DNA from: Rhodobacter sp.
Lineage (GTDB): Bacteria; Pseudomonadota; Alphaproteobacteria; Rhodobacterales; Rhodobacteraceae
Reading direction: 5' to 3'
NCBI GenBank assembly: GCA_020250445.1
Contig: JADCEF010000012.1
Coordinates: 1-57,211, forward strand
DNA: 57,211 nt
A program made the translations under genes and the position numbers. Position 1 is the first letter of the stretch. The number at the start of each line of letters is the position of its first letter. The notes beneath the pieces were generated by a model that was given only the letters and a program-made list of their open reading frames with translations, was not told the origin of the DNA and did no database searches. Shown piece after piece: positions 56,780 to 57,211 of this stretch.

Positions 56780-57211
56780 TGAGGTGCCGGTGGCAAGGGC
56801 ACCGTCCCGCGTGGGCGGGGGAAACGCGGGTCGCGTTTCCTGATCCCGCCACGAAGGGCGAAAGCACTATCACCGCTGCCATGGCAAAGGCCATCGCCTT
56901 TGCCACAGCGTCCCGCTGATCACGCGCCCGCCAGGGGGGCCCAAAGCCCCCCGGCCAGCGCCCGCCCCGCCCCTGGTGGGCGCTTCCCGCCCGCCGGGTC
57001 GGACGCTGGCCTGCGTTGTTCCCGGGTCTGGCGGTCTACAGGGCACCGTCCCGCGTGGGCGGGGGAAACGCGGTGCGTTTCCTTGTCCCGCCCGGAGAGG
57101 CGAAAGGCCAGCCCCGGATGCCATGGCAAAGGCCATCGCCTTTGCCACAGTGCCCGGCTGATCACACACCCGCCGGGGGCCCAAAGCCCCCGGCCAGCGC
57201 CCGCCCCGCCC
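56780..57211 (-). repeat. Two reverse-oriented repeat units at the window end
   Basis: Two tandem units (about 56,790-57,020 and 57,040 to the end, the latter truncated by the window) in the opposite orientation to those at 21 kb. Hairpins at 56883-56904 and 57125-57146 are identical to the copies at 148-169, 21184-21205 and 21426-21447. No gene. Confidence 0.8.

Overview
This is about 57 kb of a high-GC alphaproteobacterial chromosome, most likely Rhodobacteraceae/Paracoccaceae. The assignment rests on the ribosomal, RpoA, SecY and DnaE protein sequences, the XdhA layout (2Fe-2S and FAD domains in one chain) with a separate XdhC, the LuxI-type gene, and many GTG starts. It is not based on a database search.

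Layout. 1-420 is a GC-rich repeat cluster. 422-4168 holds mnmH, argE, a small lipoprotein and iolG. 4308-14871 (minus strand) is the spc/alpha ribosomal cluster rpmC-rpsQ-rplN-rplX-rplE-rpsN-rpsH-rplF-rplR-rpsE-rpmD // rplO-secY-adk-rpsM-rpsK-rpoA-rplQ. It is broken between rpmD and rplO by a strong terminator, a 69-aa membrane protein and an opposite-strand XRE regulator bracketed by palindromes. Upstream of rpmC the usual rplP/rpsC are absent. In their place is a duplicated rpmC leader and gene whose 3' end is fused in frame to a second XRE-type regulator. 16.5-18.2 kb has a periplasmic protein and a decayed IS5-type transposase.

18.5-22.8 kb encodes a dimethylglycine dehydrogenase-like FAD/GcvT protein and a DAO-type oxidase, separated by tandem repeats. 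23.0-32.4 kb (minus) is one overlapping operon for purine uptake and oxidation: xdhA-xdhB-xdhC, ABC ATPase, two permeases, BMP-type binding protein.

32,568-35,412 is a mobile element with imperfect ~50-bp inverted ends, inserted between xdhA and dnaE. It carries a small basic protein, a tRNA gene with a CAA anticodon on a serine-like body, a 173-aa protein, a D-D-E transposase, and a PemK/MazF-like toxin that overlaps the transposase stop. dnaE and a convergent LuxI-type synthase follow, then a HExxH protein, a lipoprotein, a flavin monooxygenase fused to an NTF2-like domain, a membrane protein, and a LolCDE-like ABC unit with an AttH/CrtC-type secreted protein. 50.9-55.4 kb is a decaying sugar-utilisation operon: permease and ATPase remnants and a beta-mannosidase lacking its catalytic core, followed by an intact TIM-barrel isomerase and a Gfo/Idh/MocA dehydrogenase. 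An M24 aminopeptidase-like gene and another repeat cluster end the window.

Main points of interest: a dispersed ~230-260 bp repeat family with a covarying hairpin; related palindromes apparently inserted in frame in xdhA and xdhB; the tRNA- and toxin-carrying element; and the rpmC duplication/XRE fusion at the broken ribosomal cluster.
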